Counted from the stretch's first letter, positions 43,215-53,063 are shown. The stretch is 64,000 nt of DNA from Calothrix anomala FACHB-343 (GCF_014696435.1 NZ_JACJQG010000036.1:24760-88759), one strand, 5' to 3'. A program made the numbers and translations. Notes: generated from the sequence alone by a model not told the origin.

Positions 43215-44122
43215 CACTGTGGATTGTCGGACATATACTAGCTGCTTGTATTGGCTTAAGCTTGGGCTTAATTGGCGGTGGTGGTTCGGTGCTGGCGTTG
43301 CCCATCTTAGTTTACGTCATGGGTGTACCGCCAAAATCTGCGATCGCTATGACTCTGGTAATTGTCGGTACAGTTAGTTTACTGGGAGTAATTCCCCATT
43401 GGCGAGCCAAAAATGTCAGCTTGAAGACAGCAATGATATTTGGTTCCGCCACAATGTTGGGTGCATTTATCGGGGCGAAAATTGCCACACTCCCCATCAT
43501 CACCGAAAGCTTGCAAATGATGCTGTTTGCCATCATGATGTTGTTAGCAGCAGTATTTATGATTCGCCGGAGTTCTCAGCCTAGCACCCCAGATCCACAG
43601 TTAGCATTTTATCCCCGACCTGTATGTAAATATTGCTGGTTGTGGTTAATGACTGAAGGCTTAGGCGTGGGGATATTAACTGGATTGGTGGGTGTTGGTG
43701 GTGGATTTGCGATCGTCCCAGCTTTGGTACTATTAGGAAATGTACCGATGAAAAAGGCGATCGGCACATCACTGCTAATTATTGTCTTCAATTCAGTTAC
43801 AGGCTTTTTGGGTTATCTGGGGCAAGTCTCACTTAACTGGAATCTGATGCTATCCTTTATCGTTGCTGCCAGTTTAGGCACAATTCCCGGTGCATATTTA
43901 GCGCAGTTTGTCCCCGCGCAGAAACTTCAGAAAACCTTTGGCTATTTTCTGCTTGCAGTTGCAGCATTAGTATTGGTGCAAAATCGCCATCATCCCCAAT
44001 CATCTCAGATTCCAAAACACAGCCCTGTAAAAATCACACAGAAGAATTTGGGACTTCCAATTAAAAAAATAACCAATCGCTATGCAGGCAGAGGGGCAGG
44101 GGGCAGGGAGCAGGGGGAGTAA
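43211..44122 (+). CDS. TauE/SafE-family sulfite or organosulfonate exporter
   Basis: A 303-residue membrane protein with about eight hydrophobic segments. The duplicated signature is clear: LGLIGGGGSVLALPILVYVMGVPPKSAIA near the N terminus and GLVGVGGGFAIVPALVLLGNVPMKKAIG in the second half. Family members export sulfite or sulfonates. It overlaps the rhodanese gene by ATGA. From about residue 280 on, the sequence is encoded by a MITE (44049-44171), including AGRGAGGREQGE from a purine-rich repeat, so the natural C terminus has been replaced. Confidence 0.9.
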   Translation: MTLWIVGHILAACIGLSLGLIGGGGSVLALPILVYVMGVPPKSAIAMTLVIVGTVSLLGVIPHWRAKNVSLKTAMIFGSATMLGAFIGAKIATLPIITESLQMMLFAIMMLLAAVFMIRRSSQPSTPDPQLAFYPRPVCKYCWLWLMTEGLGVGILTGLVGVGGGFAIVPALVLLGNVPMKKAIGTSLLIIVFNSVTGFLGYLGQVSLNWNLMLSFIVAASLGTIPGAYLAQFVPAQKLQKTFGYFLLAVAALVLVQNRHHPQSSQIPKHSPVKITQKNLGLPIKKITNRYAGRGAGGREQGE

Positions 44123-44171
44123 AGAAAAATCTGCTTAAATAAATTGAGTAATTTATTCTCTGGAAGTCCCT
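44049..44171. mobile_element. MITE-like element, copy 3 (AGGGACTTCC family)
   Basis: About 123 bp: left end TGGGACTTCCAATTAAA, right end reverse complement AGGGACTTCCAGAGAAT. The core is a GGGCAGGGAGCAGG purine repeat. It overlaps the last 74 bases of the TauE/SafE gene. The remaining gap to 44461 shows no gene. Confidence 0.72.
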
Positions 44172-44461
44172 TTCCGAGGCTACTACAGTCACCGTTCATA
44201 AATGGTAGATAAAACTCAGTGTTAATACTTAGGACTAAGAACGGCTAATTGCGATCGCATCAAAAGGAAATTTTTACATAACTACATATTTTCTAGTAAT
44301 TGAACTACATTTATCGTCAAAACAATCTGCGCTACATTGTGGTATATATAGGAAAATAAGTGTTTGATTATACTTGATATAATAAACATATTATTTTTGT
44401 ATTTCCCTGTCTAAACTCGCCGCATTCAATATTAGTGATAGCGCGACTGGAAAAAAATGAT

Positions 44462-44887
44462 ATGAAAGTAGTTAAAAAACTTTTGGCAATATGTTTTCTA
44501 TTATTTGGTATACCATTTTCTACAATGGCGGTTGTAGATATTCTCAATCCGCAAACTACCCCTAAAGATAAAAGCGATGCTATAGCTGCTTTAACTATTC
44601 TTACTCTGCCGTCAACCGCTATAGGCGGCTGGTTAATTTGGTCTTTAGCACAGCAAAAGCGCAAGGAACAAGCATTAATTTTAGAAGCAGAACAAAAGCG
44701 TATTAGCTTAATATTCTTAGAATTAGTTGATAATAACGCTGGTAGTATAACTGTGTTTCAACTAGCGAGAAATGCGGAAATATCAATCAAGGATGCTAAA
44801 CAATATTTAGATGACAAAGCTAAAGAACCCAATGCTACCTTTGAAGTCAACGAAGAGGGAAATATGTTATATCGATTCTCACTTTAG
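44462..44887 (+). CDS. Membrane-anchored protein with winged-helix-like tail
   Basis: A 141-residue protein from MKVVKKLLAICFLLFG. Two hydrophobic segments (about 5-25 and 45-63) precede a soluble part with LIFLELVDNNAGSITVFQLARNAEISIKDAKQYLDDKAKE, which resembles a small helix-turn-helix or winged-helix module as found in similar cyanobacterial proteins. I do not know its function. It stands alone on the plus strand, 192 bases from the next gene. Confidence 0.65.
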   Translation: MKVVKKLLAICFLLFGIPFSTMAVVDILNPQTTPKDKSDAIAALTILTLPSTAIGGWLIWSLAQQKRKEQALILEAEQKRISLIFLELVDNNAGSITVFQLARNAEISIKDAKQYLDDKAKEPNATFEVNEEGNMLYRFSL

Positions 44888-45003
44888 CTCGGTAAAAATC
44901 TGTTTTCCTCCTTCCCCTTGTTATCGTAAATAAAAGGGTTTAAGACCCATACGCCTATACGTAGTATAATTTTCAGACTGGGTTTAAATCTCCGTCTGAA
45001 ATT

Positions 45004-45055
45004 GTTTTGAATTTTGAATTTTGAATTTTGAATTTTGAATTTTGAATTTTGAATT
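45004..45055. repeat. (TTTTGAA)n heptamer array
   Basis: About seven TTTTGAA units just before the DUF4129 gene, ending 24 bases before its ATG. Confidence 0.88.
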
Positions 45056-45079
45056 GTTAACCCCCTTTCCCAATTTCCT

Positions 45080-45688
45080 ATGCCAACAGATTCTTTTGAA
45101 AAAACAAGCTGGGATTGGCAGCTTTCTCAGTTACGCCAACAAGTGAGTGAATGGATAGAATATGAATTTTCCCGATTTCAATCGGCGCTACCAGAATGGC
45201 CTCAACAATGGGCTATTAGTCCTTGGTTAGCGAAGGTACTCTATTTTTTGTTTTGGTTGGTTGTTGGCGGATTGTTGATTTGGTTGGCTTGGCGATTGTG
45301 GAGAGAATTCCGCCCCTATATCTATGCTTGGTTAAGGAGTAGAGGTAATAATTTTGCAAATAACCCAGCAACCGCATCTAATGAATTATCTATTGGTTTA
45401 TTGTTAGAGCGATCGCAACAATTTTATCGTCAGGGTAATTACCGAGAAGCTTGTCGTTCATTATATCTCGCTTTATTGCAGCAATTGCACGATCGCAGCG
45501 TCATTCGCCATCAACCCAGCCGCACTGATGGCGAATATTTGCAATTGCTACGTTCCTCTGTCACCCCCATCCAACCCTATGAAACTTTAATTACCACTCA
45601 CGAACAATTGTGTTTTAGCAATGCCGAAATTTTGCCAGAAAATTATGAGCATTGCCAACAAGCGTATCGAGAGATAGCAGGGGAGTGA
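45080..45688 (+). CDS. DUF4129-domain membrane protein
   Basis: A 202-residue protein. A membrane helix at about 56-76 (YFLFWLVVGGLLIWLAWRLW) is followed by a soluble C-terminal domain with LLERSQQFYRQGNYREACRSLYLALLQQL and TDGEYLQLL, the DUF4129 pattern. In many bacteria such proteins are encoded with DUF58, MoxR, SpoIIM and RDD genes. Here the SpoIIM and RDD genes are 35 kb away. It may continue an operon only with genes outside this stretch; the next gene is convergent. Function unknown. Confidence 0.85.
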   Translation: MPTDSFEKTSWDWQLSQLRQQVSEWIEYEFSRFQSALPEWPQQWAISPWLAKVLYFLFWLVVGGLLIWLAWRLWREFRPYIYAWLRSRGNNFANNPATASNELSIGLLLERSQQFYRQGNYREACRSLYLALLQQLHDRSVIRHQPSRTDGEYLQLLRSSVTPIQPYETLITTHEQLCFSNAEILPENYEHCQQAYREIAGE

Positions 45689-45709
45689 ACAGTTAGAGAC
45701 GCGATTAAT

Positions 45710-45733
45710 CAGAGACGCGATGAATCGCGTCTG
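45710..45733. repeat. Short palindrome AGACGCGAT/ATCGCGTCT
   Basis: Hairpin between the convergent DUF4129 and beta-helix genes, with a direct repeat of AGACGCGAT just before it. No T run; it may still act as a weak two-way stop. Confidence 0.5.
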
Positions 45734-45770
45734 TACAATTATCATTTGTCCTCCTTCCCTTCCTTAGCCC

Positions 45771-47918
45771 CTAATTCAACACTTGAATCATCGCTCTTAA
45801 ACCATTGGTGTTGAGCATATTCACTACCCCTTCAGCGTTTGAGCGATTGCTAAATACGCCCGCTTGCATGAAGTTGCGTCCTTGGGAAACAGTGGAGAAA
45901 GAACCAGGAACAAGATATCTGACTACTTCTTGATCCCTTTCGCTGGCGACTTCCACTAATACGCGGAAACGTACACCCATTGGTGCAAACCCTGTTGTGT
46001 ATGATGGGGGATTGCTACCCATTGGCGCTACTGCATTGGGTAAGGAATCTGGATTGATGGGTGTTGTATTGTTGTAGGAAGTTGGACTATTACCCATCGG
46101 CGTCATAGCACTATCGGGTATGGGACTGTTACCTATGGGCGCTACTGCATTGGGTAAGGAATCTGGATTTATGGGTGCGCTATTAGGTGCGATATTATTT
46201 GGTGTAGCTACGCCATAATTCCCAGTTGGATAACTGTCCGGTACGGGGACTCGGCGCATATTCCGAGTATTACCCATCGGGATATTGGAACTAGGAACAG
46301 GCAAAATATTAGAACCCGTAGATGCAACAGGTCGCCTTTGTGACGACTGTTTTTTACCTCTAGCTCTGGATGCTGGCTTAACTACAGAGTTGCTGGGCGG
46401 TTGGGGTGGGGTAAACTCGATTGCGCTAGGATTAATTTGTACGTAATTTAACTGAGGTACATTGCCCGAATTAGTTACAGGAGGTACATTTGCTACTGGT
46501 GTTTGTCCGCCTACCAAGCTGCTGGGAACAGGAAAGCCAGGAACTGATGAGTTAACTGTTGGGGTAGGTGTAGTAACGACTGGATTCGGTTTAGGAAGGT
46601 TGCGTGATGTATTGGCTGGATGCAGTGGTAATAGTTGGGGATTCAATCTGCCAATATTTAGGTTATTAGGCGAATTACTGTTATTAGCTGGGATGTTTAC
46701 TTGGCTAGGAGTTTCCGCCATTCCCGGCGCAGAGAAGATAATCTCACCTGTATTTGGTACTTCTTGCTGTGCGCTAGATGCGGGAGGGGTATTACTAGCG
46801 ATGAGTGTTCTAGGAACTTGAAGATTAACTCTACCAGCAATGCGATCGCTTGCGAGATTATTCCCGACAGCAGTAATTACCTGTTTGGCGGCATTGGCGT
46901 TAATGTCGTAACGGGCATTATTGCGAAATTGATTACCACCAGGTTCAGCACTATTACCTAAATCTGGCATAGCTTGCGCGATCGCTACCATGCCATCTTC
47001 TTTACTACCTTCAATAATATTATTGCGTAAGACTGGGCGAGCGTTAGCTTGAACGACTATACCAGATCTGTTTTGTAGAATTTGATTATTTAAAATAATC
47101 GGAGTCGCATTTTGAGCAATATTAATTCCATAGCCAGTTTCTTGAAACACATTCTCTCTTACCTGAGCTTGAGAAGTACCCGCAAGGGTAATCCCATTAG
47201 CGCCATTGCGATAAAAGGTATTCTGGCTAATAGTGGGTGTCGCAGTTCCCGTTACAAATACCCCATCCTGAGTATTTCCAGTAAATGTGTTCTGTGAAAC
47301 TACTGAATTACTAGACTCAATCCATACACCATAACCCCTGGGATTGGGATTAGTTACAGTTAGCCCAGTTAAACCTGCTTGGTTTGCGCCGACAATTGCT
47401 ACATTTTGACCGCCATAACTGCGGCTGAGGTATTCACCGCCACCCTGAATTGTAATCCCTTGACCTTGATTACTAGGGTTACCTTGAAGAGAAACGCCTT
47501 GTCTGAGGATTAAAGGAAACGACTCACCAGTTTCACTGCTATAAGTACCTGGACTCAGGGTAATTACGGTGTTAGGCGTAGCTTTCTGTAATGCTTGGGT
47601 AATAGTTTTAAAAGGATTGCTTTCCCCACCATTACCTTCTTTATCTTCGCCAGTCGCCGGGTTGACAAACAGCTCGTTTACCTGAGAAATTTGCTTTTCT
47701 CCCACAGGCGGCACTTGTCCGAAAGCACCACCAACACCGCTTCCCAGGAAAGTCAACAGAGCTAAACTGATACCAACACTCAAAGATAATACGGAGACGC
47801 GATTAACTGGATTCAGTCTCAAATTTGCGGTAGAAAATGGGCGATCGCTCTTAGCAACTACCGTTGCTGGCAGAATTTCAGACCTACGATCTCTAGGAAA
47901 CACAATAGGGGAAATCAC
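45771..47918 (-). CDS. DUF1565-type parallel beta-helix protein with SPOR-like C terminus
   Basis: A 715-residue exported protein. A long N-terminal region holds a hydrophobic segment at about 38-62. Residues about 85-370 start with LFVNPATGEDKEGNGGESNPFKTITQAL (DUF1565) and go on with beta-helix coils rich in NTITLSPGTYS, VVSQNTF and ARPVLRNNIIEGS. A Pro/Asn/Ser-rich linker follows with repeats of PINPDSLPNAVAPIGNSP. The last ~65 residues (FRVLVEVASERDQ to FMQAGVFSNRSNAEGVVNML) resemble a SPOR peptidoglycan-binding domain. I infer an envelope protein; no enzyme activity can be assigned. Confidence 0.83.
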   Translation of the reverse strand: MISPIVFPRDRRSEILPATVVAKSDRPFSTANLRLNPVNRVSVLSLSVGISLALLTFLGSGVGGAFGQVPPVGEKQISQVNELFVNPATGEDKEGNGGESNPFKTITQALQKATPNTVITLSPGTYSSETGESFPLILRQGVSLQGNPSNQGQGITIQGGGEYLSRSYGGQNVAIVGANQAGLTGLTVTNPNPRGYGVWIESSNSVVSQNTFTGNTQDGVFVTGTATPTISQNTFYRNGANGITLAGTSQAQVRENVFQETGYGINIAQNATPIILNNQILQNRSGIVVQANARPVLRNNIIEGSKEDGMVAIAQAMPDLGNSAEPGGNQFRNNARYDINANAAKQVITAVGNNLASDRIAGRVNLQVPRTLIASNTPPASSAQQEVPNTGEIIFSAPGMAETPSQVNIPANNSNSPNNLNIGRLNPQLLPLHPANTSRNLPKPNPVVTTPTPTVNSSVPGFPVPSSLVGGQTPVANVPPVTNSGNVPQLNYVQINPSAIEFTPPQPPSNSVVKPASRARGKKQSSQRRPVASTGSNILPVPSSNIPMGNTRNMRRVPVPDSYPTGNYGVATPNNIAPNSAPINPDSLPNAVAPIGNSPIPDSAMTPMGNSPTSYNNTTPINPDSLPNAVAPMGSNPPSYTTGFAPMGVRFRVLVEVASERDQEVVRYLVPGSFSTVSQGRNFMQAGVFSNRSNAEGVVNMLNTNGLRAMIQVLN

Positions 47919-48278
47919 CGTGACAGCACTCCTGTGAAGATAGAATAAATTTTTATACTCTGAATTAATAGTATGTCGATTATGTTACTCAACATATTCA
48001 CCAATTGCCTATTGGGATATACACAGTCATGAGTTCAAAAAACTGGTTTTTGCTCAAATAAATATTAAGTATTATGAAGCCGTGGGAGATAACACCTAAT
48101 ATACTAAGAGTTCAGACTTGTAAAAGCCTGAAAGCGCCATAAAAAATACACCCTGTAGCTAAAGCGCTCATTGTTGATGAAAACCTGTTAAATTCAGTAG
48201 ATTTAACATTGTTTAAATATATTAACCATATTTATGGTATATGTCCTGCAAATATGGCAGAAGATTTACAGATGGGGT
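47919..48278. other. AT-rich gap, nothing recognised
   Basis: About 360 bases upstream of the beta-helix gene. No gene, tRNA or clear repeat seen. It is followed by a heptamer array. Confidence 0.5.
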
Positions 48279-48345
48279 TGATGGTTGACGGTTGACGGTT
48301 GACGGTTGACGGTTGACGGTTGACGGTTGACGGTTGACGGTTGAC
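48279..48345. repeat. (TTGACGG)n heptamer array
   Basis: About nine perfect GGTTGAC units. A mixed TTGACGG/TGACAAA array occurs at 56032-56115. Confidence 0.9.
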
Positions 48346-48387
48346 AAAAAAACAGATAAACATCGTCGCCCGTAGATGTTTATCTGT
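48346..48387 (-). terminator. Rho-independent terminator of the glycosyltransferase gene
   Basis: On the minus strand ACAGATAAACATC pairs with GATGTTTATCTGT, followed by seven T. It lies 67 bases after the stop at 48454. Confidence 0.85.
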
Positions 48388-48453
48388 ATGTGTCTAGAGA
48401 GAAGTTTTGCTTGTGTTTTCTAGCTAATAAAAAGGTGAACTAGAAAAGTCCAC

Positions 48454-49542
48454 CTAAATGCTGCTTGCGCCTAAACCGACTAGGCTATGAGAACGACCAT
48501 TTTCGGCAAATCGCTTTTGCAAAATTTGGCGATACACGGCTTCATAACTGTCTGTCATCTTTTGCAAGCTAAAGCGGTTTTCTACATGCTGTCTGCAGGC
48601 GTAGCGATTTAAATCTGCAACTTTAGCGATCGCACTGACAAACTCATCAGTATTTTCGCAGAGAAAGCCTGTTTTACCATCATCAATGACTTCCACTGTC
48701 GAGCCGAGTTTCATGGCAATTACTGGTGTTCCCGCAGCCATAGATTCCACCATGACTAACCCAAATGGTTCGCGCCAAGTAATAGGAAATAAGGTAGCTA
48801 CAGCACCTCCCATCAGAGCATTTTTTTGCTCGTGGTTGGCTTCACCTAAATATTCTATTTGCTTACCATCAATTAAGGGTTTAACTTCTTTCTCGTAATA
48901 TTCCACATCAACAACATCTACTTTCCCAGCAATTTTTAAATGCCAACCAGATTGTTTAGCAACTTGTATCGCTAAATGGGTTCCTTTCTCTGGCGATATC
49001 CTACCTAAAAATGCTAGATAAGGGGGATCGTTGGGTTGAGCGTGAAATTGATAACTGCTAACATCAATTCCGTTATATGCAGTAGCTACATAATTCAACC
49101 CTAATTTAGTTTCGCGTTGCGCCTCAGAAATGCTGATATAAGGTTGATTTTTGGCAAATTGAAACATCTTTTCGTTGTCAGGGGTAAAAATACCATGCAA
49201 CGTATGAACTGTAGGAGTTTTTACGAGATTCGCGTAGGGTAATGCTGCACAACCCATGTGAGAATGAATGATATCAAATTCGTCGGCTTGCTCGTAGACT
49301 GAACCCAATTGCAACATCTCATAAATACCATATTCCTTGACATAGGGATCGAGTCTCAAAGCACGAGGGTGAACCGATCGCAGCTCTGCCAAACTGATAG
49401 AATCTCCCGACGCAAATAATGTCACTTCATGTCCGCGTCGCACCAGTTCATCAGTTAGCAACCCCACTACTAACTCTATACCTCCATAAGCGGGAGGTGG
49501 GACTCTCTCCCATAGTGGGGCTATTTGAGCAATTCGCATCAC
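48454..49542 (-). CDS. Glycosyltransferase family 4 protein
   Basis: A 362-residue GT-B enzyme. The N-terminal domain has IAQIAPLWERVPPPAYGGIELVVGLLTDELVRRGHEVTLFA and FDIIHSHMG. The C-terminal domain has YLAFLGRISPEKGTHLAIQVAK and PITWREPFGLVMVESMAAGTPVIA, with the E-x7-E type nucleotide-sugar motif. No membrane segment; it likely works at the cytosolic face in exopolysaccharide or glycolipid synthesis. Acceptor and donor are unknown. It is monocistronic with its own terminator. Confidence 0.93.
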   Translation of the reverse strand: MMRIAQIAPLWERVPPPAYGGIELVVGLLTDELVRRGHEVTLFASGDSISLAELRSVHPRALRLDPYVKEYGIYEMLQLGSVYEQADEFDIIHSHMGCAALPYANLVKTPTVHTLHGIFTPDNEKMFQFAKNQPYISISEAQRETKLGLNYVATAYNGIDVSSYQFHAQPNDPPYLAFLGRISPEKGTHLAIQVAKQSGWHLKIAGKVDVVDVEYYEKEVKPLIDGKQIEYLGEANHEQKNALMGGAVATLFPITWREPFGLVMVESMAAGTPVIAMKLGSTVEVIDDGKTGFLCENTDEFVSAIAKVADLNRYACRQHVENRFSLQKMTDSYEAVYRQILQKRFAENGRSHSLVGLGASSI

Positions 49543-50063
49543 AAACCTCCTAAAAATTTAGTCTTGGCTGAGATATTTCTGCTTTGCAAGTTGCATGGTT
49601 AATGAATAATTTTCAGCAATGCAACCTAAGCTCAAAGCACCCTGTGAACGCCAAGCGTATTCTGAATTACTAGAGAATAGTAAAATTTTAGTTTAAGTCT
49701 TTTCTTCTATCTTTATAGGGAATTTATCTGATACTTCAGAGGTAAAAAAATGCTTTTTGAGCCAATATATAAGACTTCTCTATATTTATGCTCCGCTACA
49801 AATAATTGTGCAATTGATTGATTTAGCAATCAAATCATCTGTTTCCAGATGCTTAAGTCTTGCTGCTACAGTCAACTCTCAATTATTTGCGAATACCTTC
49901 TTTGTGTTCCTTTTGGCAAAGGGAAAAATTCTGTTTTCTTGACTTCTGCCTTCTGCCCTCTGCCCTCTGCCTTTGTTCGATCGCGTGTAACTACTTATCT
50001 TGACTGCTAAACATAGTCAGAATATAATTATTGGCTGATTAAAATTTATCTAACCACCTTAAC
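49543..50063. other. Intergenic gap between divergent genes
   Basis: 521 bases holding the promoter regions of the glycosyltransferase and potC genes. A small CTGCCCTCTGCC pyrimidine repeat lies at about 49945-49972. No other gene is supported. Confidence 0.5.
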
Positions 50064-50864
50064 GTGAATATCTCTTCCTCCTCAAAAAAACCGCGTGTCG
50101 TTTGGCAGGCGGTTTTATCAGTAATTATATTTATCTTTATGTACCTGCCTATACTGGTACTATCTTTTTATAGCTTCAACAAATCGCCTTACAGTGCCAG
50201 TTGGCAAGGATTTACTCTCGATTGGTATCGGCAATTATTCAGCGATGAGCGTATTGCTTCAGCTTTGCAGAATAGTTTAATCGTTGCCTTTAGCGCAGTA
50301 GCAATTTCCGCAGTCTTAGGAACATTAATGGCTGTAGGTTTAGCGCGTTATCAGTTTCCCCTGAAGAAATTGTATCAGGGGATAGCTTATTTACCGTTGA
50401 TTATTCCCGATATTGCGATCGCAGTCGCCACCCTCGTCTTTTTAGCCGCATTTGCCATTCCCTTAAGTTTGTGGACAATTATTGCCGCCCATGTAGTATT
50501 TTGCCTCGCCTACGTCGGCTTAGTCGTTTCTTCCCGCTTGGCGCACTTAAACCCTCACCTGGAAGAAGCAGCTTTAGATTTAGGCGCAACACCAGTACAG
50601 GCTTTTATCAAAGTATTATTACCTCAATTAATGCCTGGTATTATTGCGGGTTGTCTATTAGCTTTTGTCTTGAGTTTAGATGACTTCCTGATTGCCAGTT
50701 TTACCGCAGGTAGTGGTTATAACACCTTACCAATGGAAATTTTTAGTCGCATTAGAACCGGAGTAAAACCAGATATTAATGCTTTGAGCGTCATCTTAAT
50801 TTTAATTTCTGCCTTCGTCGCTTTTGTAGCCGAATTAATTCGCGCTTACGGAGATGAAAATTAA
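50064..50864 (+). CDS. potC: ABC transporter permease, spermidine/putrescine PotC type
   Basis: A 266-residue inner-membrane permease with six hydrophobic segments. The EAA loop EEAALDLGATPVQAFIKVLLPQLMPG contacts the ATPase. The pattern SLDDFLIASFTAGSGYNTLPMEIFSRIRTGVKPDINALS is characteristic of PotC. The start is a GTG. The ATPase, the second permease and the binding protein expected for a polyamine importer are not beside it: the upstream gene is divergent and the next plus-strand gene is a kinase. It must pair with subunits encoded elsewhere or be a remnant of a split operon. Confidence 0.92.
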   Translation: MNISSSSKKPRVVWQAVLSVIIFIFMYLPILVLSFYSFNKSPYSASWQGFTLDWYRQLFSDERIASALQNSLIVAFSAVAISAVLGTLMAVGLARYQFPLKKLYQGIAYLPLIIPDIAIAVATLVFLAAFAIPLSLWTIIAAHVVFCLAYVGLVVSSRLAHLNPHLEEAALDLGATPVQAFIKVLLPQLMPGIIAGCLLAFVLSLDDFLIASFTAGSGYNTLPMEIFSRIRTGVKPDINALSVILILISAFVAFVAELIRAYGDEN

Positions 50865-51218
50865 AAATTAGCGGTTAATTAACAGTCAAAACCTTTAAGC
50901 AAGCCGCTTTGAATTTCGCTACAGCAATTAATAAATTTACTAATTAGTTGTATTTGGTAATACAACTCTAATTCTGTTGACAAATATAGGAAATTACTAT
51001 TATTATTCTTATGTAATAAAAATAATTGCTCTTATATTTACACCTATTTAAAAAGTTACAAACAGAGTTCAACAAATAAATCAAATGGCTCCATCTTAAT
51101 TGCATCATTTAATTATCTACACAGATTTAATCTGTGCATATTTATTTGTCTGTTAATCTGTTTTTACTTTAGATAATATTGGGGCTAACTTTGGACAAGA
51201 TGCTACCTACCCTACATT
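50865..51218. other. AT-rich gap, nothing recognised
   Basis: 354 bases between potC and the kinase-FGE gene. No repeat family, terminator or gene is evident. Confidence 0.5.
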
Positions 51219-53063
51219 ATGCAAATCTGCCAAAATCCCAATTGCTCAAATCCCTTCAATCATGACGGCAATGTATTTTGTATAAGTTGCGGACAAAGCA
51301 ACTTTGGCAAAATGTTGCGCAACCGCTACCGTGTTTTAAGACTATTAGGTGAAGGCGGTTTTAGTAGAACTTATGCAGCCGAAGACGCAGATAGACTAGA
51401 TGCGCCTTGCGTCATCAAGCAATTTTTTCCTCAAGTTCAAGGTACAGGACAACGTCAGAAAGCCGCAGAATTCTTTAAAGAAGAAGCATTTCGGCTGTAT
51501 GAATTAGGAGAAAATCACACCCAAATTCCCCGATTATTAGCTTACTTTGAACAAGGTTCTAGTTTATATCTAGTCCAAGAATTTATTCAAGGTAGAACCC
51601 TGTTACAAGAAGTTCAAAAACAATGCTTTACGGAAAATGAAATTCGGCAATTATTAACTGATATATTGCCAGTTCTCGATTTTATTCATTCACGCAATGT
51701 AATTCATCGCGATATTAAACCAGAAAATATTATTCGCCGCGATAGCGATGGGAAACCAGTATTAATTGATTTTGGTGGCGCGAAACAAGTAACCCAAACC
51801 AGTTTAGCGAAACAAGCTACAGTCATTTATACAATTGGTTATGCGCCTACAGAACAAATGGCTGGTTTTGCTTGTCATGCTAGCGATTTATATGCTTTAG
51901 GCGTAACTTGTATTCGCCTATTAACTCAATGTTTGCCCTTACAAAACGGTGATGGCAACATTAAAGATAATCTGTATGATGCCATGAATGCTCAATGGTT
52001 ATGGCCAGAGAAATTACAAGAACATGGCATTACCATTAGTGATGGTTTAGCGAAAATACTAGATAAACTGCTGCAACATTTACCGAAAGATAGATATCAA
52101 ACCGCCAACGAAGTTTTGAATGATTTAAAATCTACCACCACATCAACTCTAGAAGCAGAGATTTTCGCGATTTCCCAGCGACTATTACTAACGGGAACAC
52201 CAAAGACAAAACAACAAAAACCCATCAAACCCCTACCTTCCTTACAAAACTTTGAATTTGATGTCGTCACCGTAGACACAGGTGGTAGAGAAGTAAACCG
52301 CGATCGCATGTATAGTAAATACTTTACCGAAGAATTGGGAAAAGCGATCGCCCTAGAAATGGTTTCAATTCCTGGCGGTACTTTCATGATGGGTTCCCCA
52401 GAATGTGAAGGTGATGCTGATGAACGTCCCCAACATCTAGTTACAGTCGCACCCTTTTTCATGGGGAAATACCCGATTACCCAAGCACAGTGGAAAGTTG
52501 TCTCTACATTACCAAAAATTAAACAATCATTAAATCCCAACCCCTCCAAAAATAAAGGCCCCAATCGTCCAGTCGAGAATGTATCTTGGCATGAAGCTGT
52601 GGAATTTTGTGCCAGATTAGCCGAAAAAACCGGACGCGAATATCGTTTACCTAGCGAAGCTGAATGGGAATATGCTTGTCGTGCTGGAACTAAGACATCC
52701 TTTCATTTTGGGGAAACCATTACCCCAGAATTAGTCAGTTGTAGTTACAGCGATACCAAATACCGCAAAGAAACCACCAACGTTGGTAGTTTTGAAGTTG
52801 CCAACGCCTTTGGATTGTACGACATGCACGGGCTAGTGTGGGAATGGTGCGCCGATCCTTGGCACAATAATTATCAAGGCGCACCCGCAGACGCTAGAGT
52901 TTGGGAAGAAGGTGGTGATATTCATCGTCGCGTACTCCGTGGTGGTTCCTGGAGTTTTGGCGCAGAACTTTGTCGCAGCGCTAGTCGCAGTTGGAATGAG
53001 TCAGACGGTGGATTGAGAATTTGTGGCTTTCGGATAGTTTTTTCTGTGGAAGGAAATAGTTAA
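51219..53063 (+). CDS. Ser/Thr protein kinase fused to formylglycine-generating-enzyme-like domain
   Basis: A 614-residue protein. The N terminus (CQNPNCSNPFNHDGNVFCISCG) is a zinc ribbon. Residues about 33-300 are a Ser/Thr kinase (LLGEGGFSRTYAAED, VIKQFF with the catalytic Lys, HRDIKPENII, LIDFGGAK). Residues about 375-612 form an FGE-sulfatase/SUMF1-like domain (MVSIPGGTFMMGSPECEGDADERPQHLVTV, RPVENVSWHEAVEFC, YRLPSEAEWEYACRAG, VLRGGSWSF). This is a known cyanobacterial architecture. The FGE-like part may bind rather than oxidise its target: the Cys pair of aerobic FGE was not identified with certainty. Confidence 0.93.
   Translation: MQICQNPNCSNPFNHDGNVFCISCGQSNFGKMLRNRYRVLRLLGEGGFSRTYAAEDADRLDAPCVIKQFFPQVQGTGQRQKAAEFFKEEAFRLYELGENHTQIPRLLAYFEQGSSLYLVQEFIQGRTLLQEVQKQCFTENEIRQLLTDILPVLDFIHSRNVIHRDIKPENIIRRDSDGKPVLIDFGGAKQVTQTSLAKQATVIYTIGYAPTEQMAGFACHASDLYALGVTCIRLLTQCLPLQNGDGNIKDNLYDAMNAQWLWPEKLQEHGITISDGLAKILDKLLQHLPKDRYQTANEVLNDLKSTTTSTLEAEIFAISQRLLLTGTPKTKQQKPIKPLPSLQNFEFDVVTVDTGGREVNRDRMYSKYFTEELGKAIALEMVSIPGGTFMMGSPECEGDADERPQHLVTVAPFFMGKYPITQAQWKVVSTLPKIKQSLNPNPSKNKGPNRPVENVSWHEAVEFCARLAEKTGREYRLPSEAEWEYACRAGTKTSFHFGETITPELVSCSYSDTKYRKETTNVGSFEVANAFGLYDMHGLVWEWCADPWHNNYQGAPADARVWEEGGDIHRRVLRGGSWSFGAELCRSASRSWNESDGGLRICGFRIVFSVEGNS

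Noticed and set aside
45710-45733. Bidirectional terminator between convergent genes
   Set aside because: The palindrome is clear but lacks T runs on either side, and the AGACGCGAT motif is repeated next to it; called a repeat.
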